DNA of 64,000 nt from JBGTLU01 sp041743935 (GCA_041743935.1 JBGTLU010000025.1:1-64000), one strand, 5' to 3'. Counted from the first letter of the stretch, positions 1 to 9,553 are shown. Numbers and translations are program-made. Notes: a model not told the origin generated them from the letters alone.

Positions 1-968
1 GCAGTATTAATTGCAGCAACCGATGGCAACAGTGAGCCTGGGAAAATATGTTTTTGTATCCAATCTACTCCTCGGCGAAACTGATCGTAACGAGAATCGG
101 GGCAGATGATTACTTGCAAGCCCAACATACCATCTTTGGCAAGGAGCTCTTGGCACTTTTTAAAATAAACGGGTAAAAATTTGTGGCCTACGGCTTCTAG
201 CATTTCTATCGAAACAATTTTATCAAAACGACCTACGGTTTTGCGGTAATCTTGCAAAAGGATATTTATTTTGTCGGATAGATTTTCTTTTTCAAATCGC
301 TCACGTGCATAGTTAAATTGCTCTTGCGAAATAGTAAGCGTGGTAATTTTGCACCCATAGTTTTTGGCTGCATACACAGAAAACCCTCCCCAACCGCTAC
401 CAATTTCCAACACATGGTCGGATGGTTTAAGTTTTAGCAATCGGCAAAGCCTATCGTATTTTTCGTATTGCGCTTGTTCTAAATCCATATCTGGTTTAGA
501 GTACAAAGCAGAAGAATAGGTCATGCTGGGGTCGAGCCAAAGTTTAAAGAATTCGTTGTTTAAGTCGTAATGTTCCTGAATGTTTTTACTAGAACCGGAT
601 AAGGTATTTGGCCTGGATTTGTGGTACCAAGCGTTGATGAATTTAAAAAAGTTTAATGGACTCCATCTTCGTTTAGATCCGGACATCGCCGGAGAATTTT
701 CTACGTTTAAAATCAGCCATCTTATTACGTCGGTTACGCTTGGAGTTTCCCAATCGTTGGTCATGAATGCTTCTCCAAAGCCTATATCACCATACAGAAC
801 CGCTTTCTTGTAGAAATTATTAGATTTTACATGGATAAATGCTCGCTGCGGATGCTTTCCATCGCCAAATGTATAAGTTTCTCCTTCTGGAGTAGTAAGG
901 GTTAGTTGGCCAATCGTAAGTTTAGATAATAATTTTACGACGATTTTTTTATAAAATGCTGTGCTCAC
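1..968 (-). CDS. cfa: Cyclopropane-fatty-acyl-phospholipid synthase, 3' end beyond window
   Basis: SAM-dependent enzyme that adds a methylene bridge to unsaturated acyl chains of membrane phospholipids. About 322 codons are present; the C-terminus lies beyond the left edge. The translation shows the family block EHYDLNNEFFKLWLDPSMTY and the SAM-binding loop LEIGSGWGGFSVYAA (encoded near 375-415), followed by TTLTISQEQ and IEMLEAVGHK. The start is taken as GTG at 968: the frame upstream meets a TAA within six codons and offers no ATG, and the protein begins MSTAFYKK. It is the last gene of a minus-strand group. The family assignment is firm from motifs; the substrate is by family knowledge. 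Confidence 0.93.
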   Translation of the reverse strand, partial: MSTAFYKKIVVKLLSKLTIGQLTLTTPEGETYTFGDGKHPQRAFIHVKSNNFYKKAVLYGDIGFGEAFMTNDWETPSVTDVIRWLILNVENSPAMSGSKRRWSPLNFFKFINAWYHKSRPNTLSGSSKNIQEHYDLNNEFFKLWLDPSMTYSSALYSKPDMDLEQAQYEKYDRLCRLLKLKPSDHVLEIGSGWGGFSVYAAKNYGCKITTLTISQEQFNYARERFEKENLSDKINILLQDYRKTVGRFDKIVSIEMLEAVGHKFLPVYFKKCQELLAKDGMLGLQVIICPDSRYDQFRRGVDWIQKHIFPGSLLPSVAAINT

Positions 969-1056
969 GTAGTAGTCTTCTCTTATTTACCCGGCTAAAT
1001 TACGATTTTCTACTATCCAAAGATGTTTGTATCTAAATAGTTTTATGTTGTATGTT

Positions 1057-1626
1057 TTAGGATTTCATTCTGGTTGGGCCGTACCATAACCAAAACCCTG
1101 TAATGGTAAATAATAAAAGTGAAGTGCCCGCAATGCTGGTAAAAATCAATTTAAATAGCCCCGATTGTAAGTTTAGCCATTTGTCCACGATAGTTCCATC
1201 GTGGATGTTTTCAATTAAATCGGCATTTCGGGCTTCTATCATAAGTACTTTGCCAGTTGTGGCATCAATTTGTAATCCGGTAAAATGCTGGGTGAAGGTT
1301 ATTTTAATGACTCCTTTTTCTGGGCGTACATCAAATCGATCAATTTCATTATCTAACCTATTATCTACGCTGTCTACAATAAATGTTTTTGCTATGGTTT
1401 GGATACTATCCATGGGCAACCATTCTTTTAAATTGGAAGATATTCCCGTTTGAGTTTTAGCTAAAATTAAACCGCCGCTATTTTTTTTCCATCCCAATAA
1501 AATCCCTGTAATAGAAATAATAAAAAATACCGCAAACAGAAATATGCCCATCGTTCGATGAATTTTCCTGGCTGTACGTAAAATTTTCGCTTGTTTTTGT
1601 CTTTTGGTTGGGTTTATTTCTGTCAT
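1057..1626 (-). CDS. PepSY-associated transmembrane protein
   Basis: Small inner-membrane protein of 189 residues. Helix 1 spans about residues 27-46, a periplasmic region of roughly 110 residues follows, and helix 2 spans about 160-182, ending in WLWYGPTRMKS. The layout and the N-terminal RKIHRTMGIFLF motif match short PepSY_TM proteins, relatives of the PiuB/FegB-type proteins often linked to iron uptake or respiratory redox chains. The middle contains a PepSY-like stretch (QIDATTGKV). The start ATG is the only good one before the hydrophobic segment. Function is not established; no iron-transport gene is nearby. Confidence 0.75.
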   Translation of the reverse strand: MTEINPTKRQKQAKILRTARKIHRTMGIFLFAVFFIISITGILLGWKKNSGGLILAKTQTGISSNLKEWLPMDSIQTIAKTFIVDSVDNRLDNEIDRFDVRPEKGVIKITFTQHFTGLQIDATTGKVLMIEARNADLIENIHDGTIVDKWLNLQSGLFKLIFTSIAGTSLLLFTITGFWLWYGPTRMKS

Positions 1627-1667
1627 ATAAAAAGTCTAAAGCTAAAGAACGCAAAATGGGTTAAAAT

Positions 1668-1700
1668 GATTCAGGGTGCAAATTATTTGCACCCTGAATC
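1668..1700 (-). terminator. Hairpin between the SRPBCC and PepSY genes
   Basis: Perfect 15-bp inverted repeat: GATTCAGGGTGCAAA at 1668-1682 and its complement at 1686-1700, with loop TTA. It lies 24 bases beyond the stop of the minus-strand gene 1724-2737 and before the start of the next gene. On the minus strand the stem is followed by a short A/T-rich run (ATTTTAA), so a Rho-independent terminator is likely, though the U-tract is weak. Confidence 0.6.
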
Positions 1701-1723
1701 CAAAAATCAGAATAAATAATTAC

Positions 1724-2737
1724 TTATTTAATAGGGTAATAAATTTTGGTGTGAAACTCTTGTGGAGTTAATGATGCGTTAAAATCTGTAATGTAAATTT
1801 CTCTTGGGGCGCCACTTACAACCATACTTTTTTCTTCTAACCATCTTCCAACTGCTTCATGTGCTATGCCTGTTCCTTCATGTGGACCGTAATAATCTAC
1901 ACAGGCAACTTTGGTTGGCGGGATTAATAGCTTTGCAATATCGCCTGTTACTTTTGCATTTGCATAATCCGTTTCTGAAACCGGAGCTGCAATTTCTAAG
2001 TCACAAAATTCGCCTTCTACTTCAGACCAAGCATGTGCAACACTAAATAAAGCACCTTTTACTTTTATGTTGTTTTTAGTCAGATAGTCCATTAATTCGG
2101 CATATGCAATCTCAAATTTTTCTCCTACATCTGTAATGGATGCTTTAAATCTTATACTAATGGCTTTAACTTCTGGTGCTTCCATTTCTATAACAGAAAA
2201 CTTCTGTTCCGACTCTACAATTGTTTTTATGTTATTTAGTGCCTTTATGTAATCTTCGCCAATATACTTATCCAAAAGTAACCCCATATATTTATAAAAT
2301 GGGTTATTGCCCATGTCTACTTTCATGGTAATGGTCAATTCAGTGCCACCTTCAACCTCCTTAAGATAATAGCCACTAACGGCATTATTTTGTCCATCGA
2401 ACTCTAAATTGGTAATAATAGAGTCGTTAGGCCAAACACCACTGAGTGTAAGTTTTCCATTTCCAACGTTTTTCATTTCGCTACTCCAAGTGTACGATGC
2501 ACCTACGCCCGATTCCGGCCCATCATAGGTTAACAGCATGTTGCTATCCATTTTATGCCATGGAGACCATTTCTCCCAGTTTTTCAGGACATTAATTTGT
2601 TCAAATACTGTAGAGGCAGGGGCATTCATTACCATTGACCTCTGCACAAATATTTTAGAGGGTAAGAAAAGAGATACAACAAATAAAACCGCCAACAGAA
2701 TAATAATTCCGAGCAGTATGTTTTTAAGTATTTTCAT
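1724..2737 (-). CDS. SRPBCC-fold protein with GyrI-like effector-binding domain
   Basis: A 337-residue protein with an N-terminal membrane anchor (about residues 5-25). It is followed by a polyketide-cyclase/START-like SRPBCC domain (about 30-180; NAPASTVFEQINVLKNWEKW is the typical opening) and a C-terminal GyrI-like domain (about 185-337; the VACVDYYGPHEGTGIAHEAVGRW region is the usual core). This two-domain architecture is common in Bacteroidota and is thought to bind small hydrophobic ligands; no catalytic role is known. The gene stands alone between two hairpins. Domain calls are confident, biological role unknown. Confidence 0.8.
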   Translation of the reverse strand: MKILKNILLGIIILLAVLFVVSLFLPSKIFVQRSMVMNAPASTVFEQINVLKNWEKWSPWHKMDSNMLLTYDGPESGVGASYTWSSEMKNVGNGKLTLSGVWPNDSIITNLEFDGQNNAVSGYYLKEVEGGTELTITMKVDMGNNPFYKYMGLLLDKYIGEDYIKALNNIKTIVESEQKFSVIEMEAPEVKAISIRFKASITDVGEKFEIAYAELMDYLTKNNIKVKGALFSVAHAWSEVEGEFCDLEIAAPVSETDYANAKVTGDIAKLLIPPTKVACVDYYGPHEGTGIAHEAVGRWLEEKSMVVSGAPREIYITDFNASLTPQEFHTKIYYPIK

Positions 2738-2850
2738 GGTGATTTAGTTTTTGGTTGAATAAAGTTAAGGTATTAGAAATACTTTCAGGTATATACTACT
2801 TAATTTTATGTTAAATAAAAGCACAACTTGTAATAAGAACTATAGAAATT

Positions 2851-2885
2851 AAAAAGCCATTGGTTGCAACAACCAATGGCTTTTT
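2851..2885. terminator. Strong bidirectional hairpin terminator
   Basis: Perfect stem AAAAAGCCATTGGTTG (2851-2866) with loop CAA, and its complement at 2870-2885 ending in TTTTT. The A-run on one side and T-run on the other make it usable on either strand. It sits 24 bases past the stop of the minus-strand lipoprotein gene (2909-3343), so its main job is probably to end that transcript. Confidence 0.85.
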
Positions 2886-2908
2886 AACTGTACATATAAT
2901 TTACAGAT

Positions 2909-3343
2909 CTATTGCATAATCACTTCTTGTATTCGATAGCCCATGTTTACTTCTACTGCTTTTCGTATTTTTCCATCAATCCAATAACTAATTGCACTGC
3001 TACCTTTCATTGGTAATACGGTATTTTGGTCGAGTTGAGCGGGAGCTATAGACTTTACCCAAAAGATATCCCCTTTTACCATAACTTTTTTGAGTGGTTG
3101 TACGGCTTCAAACCTTCTACCATCCACCCAAATAGAGTCAAACGTAATGGATTTGTTGTTCATTTGTTCAATTCTTACCATGTACTCGGTTTGCATCCCA
3201 TCCTGGCCTTCTATATTGGCTCCCATAGAGCGTTCTATTTTTACAGCTTCAATGATACGCAAATCGGTATTACTGAAGGTAAGTTTATTGCCACCGGCAC
3301 AAGCCGATACCAGTAATACAAGTAATATGGCGATATTTTTCAT
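2909..3343 (-). CDS. Predicted lipoprotein of unknown function
   Basis: A 144-residue protein with a clear lipoprotein signal: MKNIAILLVLLVSACAGG places the acylated cysteine at residue 15. The mature part (about 130 residues) is predicted to be beta-rich and has no motif I recognise. The gene is five bases downstream of the T9SS propeller gene on the same strand and is probably co-transcribed with it; a strong hairpin ends the unit. A role at the cell envelope is inferred from the signal only. Confidence 0.7.
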   Translation of the reverse strand: MKNIAILLVLLVSACAGGNKLTFSNTDLRIIEAVKIERSMGANIEGQDGMQTEYMVRIEQMNNKSITFDSIWVDGRRFEAVQPLKKVMVKGDIFWVKSIAPAQLDQNTVLPMKGSSAISYWIDGKIRKAVEVNMGYRIQEVIMQ

Positions 3344-3348
3344 GATTA

Positions 3349-6135
3349 TTAGTTTATTCTAATACGTTTGGTAAGTATTCCGTTATCTGTACTTAAGTTA
3401 ACCAAATAAATGCCAGATTTAAAGTCGGCAGTTTCTATTCTAAATTCGGATGTATTTTTAATTTCCGATTGATAAACTGTTTGCCCCAATAAATTGGTAA
3501 TTACAACCTTAGTTAATTTACTATTCTTTGCTTGGATGTTGATAAAATCTGTAGCTGGATTAGGGAAAACAGCAATGGCATCATCTGCCAAACGGCTACG
3601 AACCGAAGTTACCAAATTAGTTGTGTTGGCGGTAAACATACCACGACCGTGTGTAATTGAAAGTAAGGTGTTATCTGAACTACGCCATTTCAATTGGCTA
3701 ACTCTAACATTTGCTAGCCCACTATTTAGCGGAACCCAAACTGGTGATGTTGCATTGATGTTTTCTGTTCCCCAAACACCTGTTTCAGTACCAATAAGTA
3801 CTACTTTTCTATCGCTAGGCAACGACCAAGCCCAACGTACTGGAATATCGGGGAAATTACCGGTTTTGTTTACCCAAGTATTACCACCATCGGTGGTTTT
3901 ATGCACTTTAGCCACGCCAAAGTTAGAGATAGTGGCAAGTATTTCATCGTTGGTATTTCCAACTTCTAAAGAGCTGATATTACCTGCTGGTAAATTACCT
4001 GTAATTTCAAGTATGGCATTTGGGTTAGCAGCTTTGGCATCTACAATTACAAATACTTTACCTGAGCGAGTACCAATGTACAAGCGAGAAGTGCCAACCG
4101 GAGCATGTGGCGATAATGCCATGGCACTCATTCTTGCCCCACCAGTATTGCCTATTACAAATCTAGAACTGTCTTGATTAGTTCCATTAACTGTAGTGCT
4201 TAGGTTTCTCGATCTCCAGAAACGTAAATTACCTTCGGTGTTGGTTCCTCTAGATACATCGGCATAAATGGTTTTTTCTCTGCTATCATAAGCCGTTATA
4301 TTGATAAAACTACCATCGCCTGAACGACTTGGAATTAACTGTTGTGATTGAAATCTTATTCCAGTTGCTAAACCATCTGTAGATAAAAACATGTTGTTGT
4401 TCTGTGAAGAAACAATCTGAATTAATGGATTTAATTGATCGATGTGACAAAAAGCCCCATCGCCTCCAAAGGCGGTGTTACCGGGACCAAATGTAGGCGT
4501 AGTAAGTTGTATGGTTCCGTTATCTTGCGTACCCCCTAAGAAATAGTTAACTCCCGCATTGGGGTGTATGGCTCCCGCATAATATTGGGTTATGTTATAA
4601 TTTTGGTTGATTGTAGTAAATGAAGGAGTTGTAGCATTGGTGTTGGTAGAGATAGATATCCCACCATCGTGCCCATACAAAGCGGTAGTGTTGTTACTTG
4701 GTCGGTAAACAATGGCATGTTGGTCGGCATGTACATATGGGCGTTGTGCCGTTCCGGTTTGATTAAACCATTGAGATACTTGAGACCAGTTTTGGCCACC
4801 ATCGGCACTTTTATATAAATCTAAACCGCCGGCATATATCTCGTCCGGATTGGTTGGGTTTACTTCTAAAATCATACAATACCATGCTTGGTTAGCAAAA
4901 CTTTGTCCTACATCACCAGAGAATGGTGTTTCTACCAGAGTAGGTAAGGTAATTGCAGTCCAGGAATCTCCCCCATTGGTAGACTTAAACATTCTGCCTG
5001 CATGGTTACTTGGGAAACCATTAACCGTTCCGTTGTTGTTAAAGGCTGCATACAATACTAAGGGATTAGACTTAGATATTGCTATTTCTATACGATTAAA
5101 ATCTCCATTTCCTGCTGCATCTCCAGAAGGTAAACCATTGGTTAATTTTACAAACGTACCTGCATTACCTGTTGTAGAACGGTAAATGCCGCCAGAGTAA
5201 AAAATTCCATCCGTTATGTAAACGGTTCCGTTGGCGGCAATTTCTATGTCAGCAATTCTGTTTAATAAGAAATTCCCCTCACTACCTGCACCATACACTC
5301 TTTGCCAAGTTAACCCCTTATCGATAGAACGGATAACACCAGCTTCGCGGGTAGCAGCATATACATGTCCGTTAGGTGCCACCATAATTTTTTGTATAAA
5401 AAACCAATTCACATTATCTGTGCTGGCTAATCTGCTCCAACTTGTACCTCCGTTGGTGGTTTTCCAGATACCTGCTCCTCGTACGGCATCGGCATTAAAA
5501 AAACCTTCGCCTGTAGCGGCATACATAATTTGGGTGTTGGTAGGGTCAAATGCTAAGCCGGTAATGGCTAAGTTTTCCCACATATCGCTCATTTTATTCC
5601 AAGTAGGGTTAGGTGCGGTTATATCATTGGTAAACCATAAACCACCGCTTACACCACCTGCCCAAACTTTTCGGTTGGTATTATCGTTCGGGTCGAACAT
5701 AATGGCGCGGGTTCTACCACCCGTAGTACTTGGCCCTCGTTCGGTCCAATTTAAATTTAAAGCCTGAAACGTTGGGAACTTGCTTTGTTCATTCATCATA
5801 CGCTCGGTAATTTGCATGGCGGCAACTCTACGTTCGTGTGGTACATAGCCTAAAGCTGGGTCCATTAAAGCCAAAAACTCTTCTTCCATATATAAATCAG
5901 GAGCTTGTCCCATTTTACCTGGTTTAGAGTTAGCACGTTTTGCATTGTGACCATCAACGTCTAATGCATTCCATATTTTTTGGATACTATCTGATCGATG
6001 AGCTATTATTTTCTCTAAGCGCTCTCTATCTGTTAATGTTTCATTATTTGAAGTGAAAACAGAAAAGAAAGCAAAGGCTACCAAGCCGAGCGTTGCAACT
6101 ATTACAATGATGCCAGGCATTAATTTTTTATTCAT
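3349..6135 (-). CDS. T9SS-exported beta-propeller protein with BNR/Asp-box repeats
   Basis: A 928-residue exported protein. A hydrophobic N-terminal segment (about residues 9-27) acts as signal. The body carries repeated Asp-box motifs, such as KTTNGGTSWSRL, KSTNGGDSWTAI, KSADGGQNWSQV and KTTDGGNTWVNK, which mark a sialidase/VPS10-like propeller fold. The last 74 residues (from AVFPNPATDF, residue 855) are a classic type A T9SS sorting domain, including LLGQTVYQ, SGIYLVNL and a basic terminal RIRIN. Family members are secreted or held on the cell surface by the Por system; many have no known enzymatic activity. No sialidase catalytic set was identified, so a hydrolase label would be unsafe. 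Confidence 0.88.
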   Translation of the reverse strand: MNKKLMPGIIVIVATLGLVAFAFFSVFTSNNETLTDRERLEKIIAHRSDSIQKIWNALDVDGHNAKRANSKPGKMGQAPDLYMEEEFLALMDPALGYVPHERRVAAMQITERMMNEQSKFPTFQALNLNWTERGPSTTGGRTRAIMFDPNDNTNRKVWAGGVSGGLWFTNDITAPNPTWNKMSDMWENLAITGLAFDPTNTQIMYAATGEGFFNADAVRGAGIWKTTNGGTSWSRLASTDNVNWFFIQKIMVAPNGHVYAATREAGVIRSIDKGLTWQRVYGAGSEGNFLLNRIADIEIAANGTVYITDGIFYSGGIYRSTTGNAGTFVKLTNGLPSGDAAGNGDFNRIEIAISKSNPLVLYAAFNNNGTVNGFPSNHAGRMFKSTNGGDSWTAITLPTLVETPFSGDVGQSFANQAWYCMILEVNPTNPDEIYAGGLDLYKSADGGQNWSQVSQWFNQTGTAQRPYVHADQHAIVYRPSNNTTALYGHDGGISISTNTNATTPSFTTINQNYNITQYYAGAIHPNAGVNYFLGGTQDNGTIQLTTPTFGPGNTAFGGDGAFCHIDQLNPLIQIVSSQNNNMFLSTDGLATGIRFQSQQLIPSRSGDGSFINITAYDSREKTIYADVSRGTNTEGNLRFWRSRNLSTTVNGTNQDSSRFVIGNTGGARMSAMALSPHAPVGTSRLYIGTRSGKVFVIVDAKAANPNAILEITGNLPAGNISSLEVGNTNDEILATISNFGVAKVHKTTDGGNTWVNKTGNFPDIPVRWAWSLPSDRKVVLIGTETGVWGTENINATSPVWVPLNSGLANVRVSQLKWRSSDNTLLSITHGRGMFTANTTNLVTSVRSRLADDAIAVFPNPATDFINIQAKNSKLTKVVITNLLGQTVYQSEIKNTSEFRIETADFKSGIYLVNLSTDNGILTKRIRIN

Positions 6136-6331
6136 GGTTGGTTTTATTGTGATGATGATTTTTTAAAGATTGAAGTATTTTACAATGCAAGTTAATAATT
6201 TTTAGTAAAAAGAAAATAACATGTTAAGGATTTAACCATTTGATATTATTGGAGCAAGTAAAATTATATAAACATAGCAAACATAGTGTTATTTTTTTCT
6301 GACTTTTACTTTCTAAATTCTTGCTATAACC

Positions 6332-8311
6332 ATGCAGTATCACCGAAATAATTTGTCCTCCGAAATTCTTTTAAGCTTATATGAAAATCTGCTCTTCCCT
6401 CGTATGGTGGAGGAGAAAATGTTGATTTTACTTAGGCAAGGGAAAATTGGCAAATGGTTTTCGGGCATTGGGCAAGAAGCCATTTCTGTAGGAACAACGT
6501 TGGCATTAAGTAGTGATGAATATATTTTGCCCATGCACCGAAATCTAGGGGTATTCACTACCAGAAAGGTGCCTTTGGATAGATTATTAGCACAGTTTCA
6601 AGGAAAAATGTCGGGTTTTACGAAAGGTAGAGATCGATCTTTCCATTTCGGAACGCAAGACTTTAAACTGGTTGGCATGATTTCTCATTTGGGGCCACAA
6701 CTTGCTTTGGCAGATGGTATTGCTTTGGCAGATGTATTGTCTAAAAAACAACGTGCTACCTTGGTTTTTACTGGCGAGGGAGCAACCAGTCAGGGAGATT
6801 TTCATGAGGCGCTTAACATTGCTGCCGTTTGGAATTTGCCAGTTTTATTTGTGATTGAAAATAATGGCTATGGGTTATCTACCCCAATTAGCGAACAATA
6901 TAAATGCGAAAAATTATCGGATAAGGGCATTGGATATGGCATAGAATCACTAACTATTGACGGTAACAATGTGCTAGAAGTGTATGAAACGTTTAAGTAT
7001 TATGCCGAAGAAGTACGTGTAAATCCCCGCCCAATTCTTATTGAATGCATGACCTTTCGGATGCGTGGGCACGAAGAAGCTTCGGGAACTAAATATGTTC
7101 CGGATCACTTGTTTAAGGAATGGGAGCAAAAAGACCCTCTTCACACGTTCGAAAACTATTTACAATTAGAGGGGATTTTAAACGACGATTTAATTCAAGA
7201 ATATCGCGCAAAAAATAAGACAGTAATAGAGCAGGCTATAGAAATAGCTTTTTCGGAAGAAGAAATAGTACCCAATACAGAAATAGAAGTTGCTGATATG
7301 TATGCCTTAGCAACTGAAGCAATCATCCAACCGGAAACCATTAAAAAAACAAATAAAAGATACATTGATGCTATAAGTGATGGACTTAGGTTGGCAATGC
7401 GAAAACACAACAACCTAATTTTAATGGGTCAAGATATTGCAGAATACGGCGGCGCTTTCAAAATTACACAGGGTTTTATAGAGGAATTTGGAAAAGAGAG
7501 AGTGAGAAACACACCACTTTGCGAATCGGGTATTGTAGGAACCGCTTTTGGTCTATCTATCAATGGATACAAAGCCATGATGGAAATGCAATTTGCCGAT
7601 TTTGTTACCGAAGGATTTAACCAGATTGTAAATAATTTGGCAAAAAGCCATTATCGTTGGGGCCAACATGCCGATGTGGTAATTAGAATGCCTACCGGAG
7701 CAGGTTCGGGTGCTGGTCCTTTTCATTCGCAAAGTAATGAGGCGTGGTTTACCAAAACTCCCGGACTGAAAGTGGTATATCCAGCTTTTCCATCGGATGC
7801 TAAAGGCTTGCTTTTGGCTGCTTTTGATGACCCTAACCCAGTGATGTATTTTGAACATAAATATTTGTACAGGAGCATAACAGAAGAGATTCCGGAAGAT
7901 TATTATCATACCGAAATTGGGAAAGCCAGAGTGATTCGCGAAGGTGAAAACCTTAGCATCGTTACCTATGGTTTGGGTGTTCATTGGGCTTTGGAGTATT
8001 TGAATAATAATCCAGATAAAAGCATAGAGTTGATAGATTTACGAAGCTTGCAACCTTGGGATACTGCCAGTGTGGAGGCAAGTGTAAAGAAAACTGGCAG
8101 GGTTTTAATTTTACATGAAGATACTCTTACTTGCGGTTTTGGTGCCGAGGTGGCTGCCCATATTGCAGAACATTGTTTCAAATATTTAGATGCACCAGTG
8201 GTTAGATGTGCTAGTCTGGATACAGCCATCCCGATGAATAAAGGATTAGAGGATAACTTTTTGGCTAAATCGCGCTTAGCGCAATCCATAGATAAAATTC
8301 TGAACTATTAG
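6332..8311 (+). CDS. Fused alpha/beta 2-oxoacid (branched-chain type) dehydrogenase E1
   Basis: Single-chain E1 of a 2-oxoacid dehydrogenase complex, 659 residues. It decarboxylates the 2-oxo acid using thiamine diphosphate and passes the acyl group to E2 lipoate. The alpha half (residues 1 to about 335) carries the ThDP motif GEGATSQGDF (148-157) through NN (177-178). The beta half (from about 342) carries GQDIAEYGGAFKITQGF and MEMQFADF, and ends in a transketolase C-terminal domain. Separate alpha and beta chains are usual; the fused form is common in Bacteroidota. The gene is divergent from the T9SS gene across a 196-bp promoter region. The D-amino-acid oxidase gene starts one base after its stop. 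Branched-chain specificity is inferred from family resemblance. Confidence 0.9.
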   Translation: MQYHRNNLSSEILLSLYENLLFPRMVEEKMLILLRQGKIGKWFSGIGQEAISVGTTLALSSDEYILPMHRNLGVFTTRKVPLDRLLAQFQGKMSGFTKGRDRSFHFGTQDFKLVGMISHLGPQLALADGIALADVLSKKQRATLVFTGEGATSQGDFHEALNIAAVWNLPVLFVIENNGYGLSTPISEQYKCEKLSDKGIGYGIESLTIDGNNVLEVYETFKYYAEEVRVNPRPILIECMTFRMRGHEEASGTKYVPDHLFKEWEQKDPLHTFENYLQLEGILNDDLIQEYRAKNKTVIEQAIEIAFSEEEIVPNTEIEVADMYALATEAIIQPETIKKTNKRYIDAISDGLRLAMRKHNNLILMGQDIAEYGGAFKITQGFIEEFGKERVRNTPLCESGIVGTAFGLSINGYKAMMEMQFADFVTEGFNQIVNNLAKSHYRWGQHADVVIRMPTGAGSGAGPFHSQSNEAWFTKTPGLKVVYPAFPSDAKGLLLAAFDDPNPVMYFEHKYLYRSITEEIPEDYYHTEIGKARVIREGENLSIVTYGLGVHWALEYLNNNPDKSIELIDLRSLQPWDTASVEASVKKTGRVLILHEDTLTCGFGAEVAAHIAEHCFKYLDAPVVRCASLDTAIPMNKGLEDNFLAKSRLAQSIDKILNY

Positions 8312-8312
8312 T

Positions 8313-9269
8313 ATGCAAATTGCCATAATTGGATGTGGAGTAATTGGTTTAAGTGCTGCTATTACCTTGTTAAAAGCGGGCTATAAAGTTGTAATTTATG
8401 CCAAAGAATTTCCGCCCCATACCACCTCAGATGTGGCTGCGGCCTTTTGGTTTCCGTATAAAGTTGAATACACAAACAGAGTAAAAGCTTGGGCGAAAAA
8501 ATCTTTTGAGCATTACGAAATATTAGCCAAAAATCCTTATTCTGGAGTCAGTTTTATCACGTTACTAGATTGCTATCATCATGCAGTAGAAACTCCTGAA
8601 TGGGCAGATGCTTTTAATCAAATACAGTCATTGGATAAAGAAGAAATTCCTGCTGGGTATACCGATGGGTTTAAATTGGAGGTGCCTCTTATAGATACCA
8701 TCGTTCATATGCCATTTTTGTTGCATACGTTTAAAGAGTTGGGCGGAAATTTGGTACAAATGGAAGTTGCTACATTAGATTCGCTGAAAGAAAAAATAAT
8801 CATTAATTGCAGTGGCTTGGGTGCCAGAGAATTAGTAATGGATAAAGAGTTGTACCCAATACGTGGGCAAATTCTAAAATTAGAAAAAACAAATACACAA
8901 ATACAGCACATAACTTTAGGTCACGAAGACGAAAAAACTACCACCTATGTAGTGCCACGTGGCTCGGATATATTGCTTGGCGGAACGGCACAGGATAACG
9001 ATTGGAATGTAAACATCGACCCGGAAATGGAAAAGGAAATTTTGAAAAGGTGTAGTATACCAGTTCCTGAAATTGTAGGGTTAACAAAAAAATCGGCTGC
9101 GGTTGGCTTGCGCCCGGCAAGAAAAAACATCCGGTTGGAAGTAGAAAAAGTGAAGGATAAAATTATCCTTCATAATTATGGTCATGGCGGATCAGGCTAT
9201 ACCTTATGTTGGGGTTGTGCAGAAGAGGTAAAGCTTTTAATTCAGAAACACCGTAATCAAATCTCTTAA
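8313..9269 (+). CDS. FAD-dependent D-amino-acid oxidase
   Basis: Oxidises D-amino acids to 2-oxo acids with release of ammonia and hydrogen peroxide. The 318-residue protein has the FAD Rossmann motif GCGVIG (residues 7-12) and the DAO N-terminal block TSDVAAAFWFPYK. It also has the C-terminal signature NYGHGGSGYTLCWG (GHGGSG at 290-295), which distinguishes DAO from glycine oxidases. True DAO is uncommon in bacteria. The gene begins one base after the E1 stop, so co-expression is nearly certain. The 2-oxo acid it makes could feed that E1 (inference). Substrate specificity cannot be read from sequence. Confidence 0.88.
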   Translation: MQIAIIGCGVIGLSAAITLLKAGYKVVIYAKEFPPHTTSDVAAAFWFPYKVEYTNRVKAWAKKSFEHYEILAKNPYSGVSFITLLDCYHHAVETPEWADAFNQIQSLDKEEIPAGYTDGFKLEVPLIDTIVHMPFLLHTFKELGGNLVQMEVATLDSLKEKIIINCSGLGARELVMDKELYPIRGQILKLEKTNTQIQHITLGHEDEKTTTYVVPRGSDILLGGTAQDNDWNVNIDPEMEKEILKRCSIPVPEIVGLTKKSAAVGLRPARKNIRLEVEKVKDKIILHNYGHGGSGYTLCWGCAEEVKLLIQKHRNQIS

Positions 9270-9347
9270 CACTTAACACTAATTTAATATTAAGATAATT
9301 AACGAGTAATTTCCATAACCGACTTTTGCCCAATCAAGTAAAAGCAC

Positions 9348-9449
9348 ATGGAAAGTATAGTAATCGGAATTATTTTTATTACATGTATTGCTGTTGCGGT
9401 ATTTTATTTTAGCCCATATGATTTAAACTTCGAAGAAGAGCAAGATTAA
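9348..9449 (+). CDS. Candidate 33-residue single-pass membrane peptide
   Basis: A short open frame starts with ATG at 9348 and ends TAA at 9447. It encodes a peptide beginning MESIVIGIIFITCIAVAVFY, then SPYDLNFEEEQD. A hydrophobic helix of about 18 residues is followed by an acidic tail, the form of many small bacterial membrane proteins. It lies alone in the 284-bp gap between the DAO and LpxH-like genes. No family is recognised and expression is unproven; the good helix-plus-charged-tail design and clean gap favour a real gene. The rest of the gap shows nothing notable. Confidence 0.45.
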   Translation: MESIVIGIIFITCIAVAVFYFSPYDLNFEEEQD

Positions 9450-9553
9450 ATTTTGGTGATAAAGCAAAGTACAATCAGGAACATTTTCCCCGTCTTTATC
9501 AAAGGCGTTAGTGCATTCATCTCCCTTAAACATTTACTCCAAGTTCTGACTAC

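Noticed and set aside
3494..5767. Long plus-strand open frames (up to 227 codons) opposite the T9SS propeller gene
   Set aside because: They lie antisense to a gene with clear Asp-box repeats and a T9SS domain, have no domain-like text, and reflect codon bias on the other strand.
3349..6135. Sialidase label for the Asp-box protein
   Set aside because: Asp-box repeats alone do not show activity; the arginine triad and nucleophile set of sialidases was not identified.
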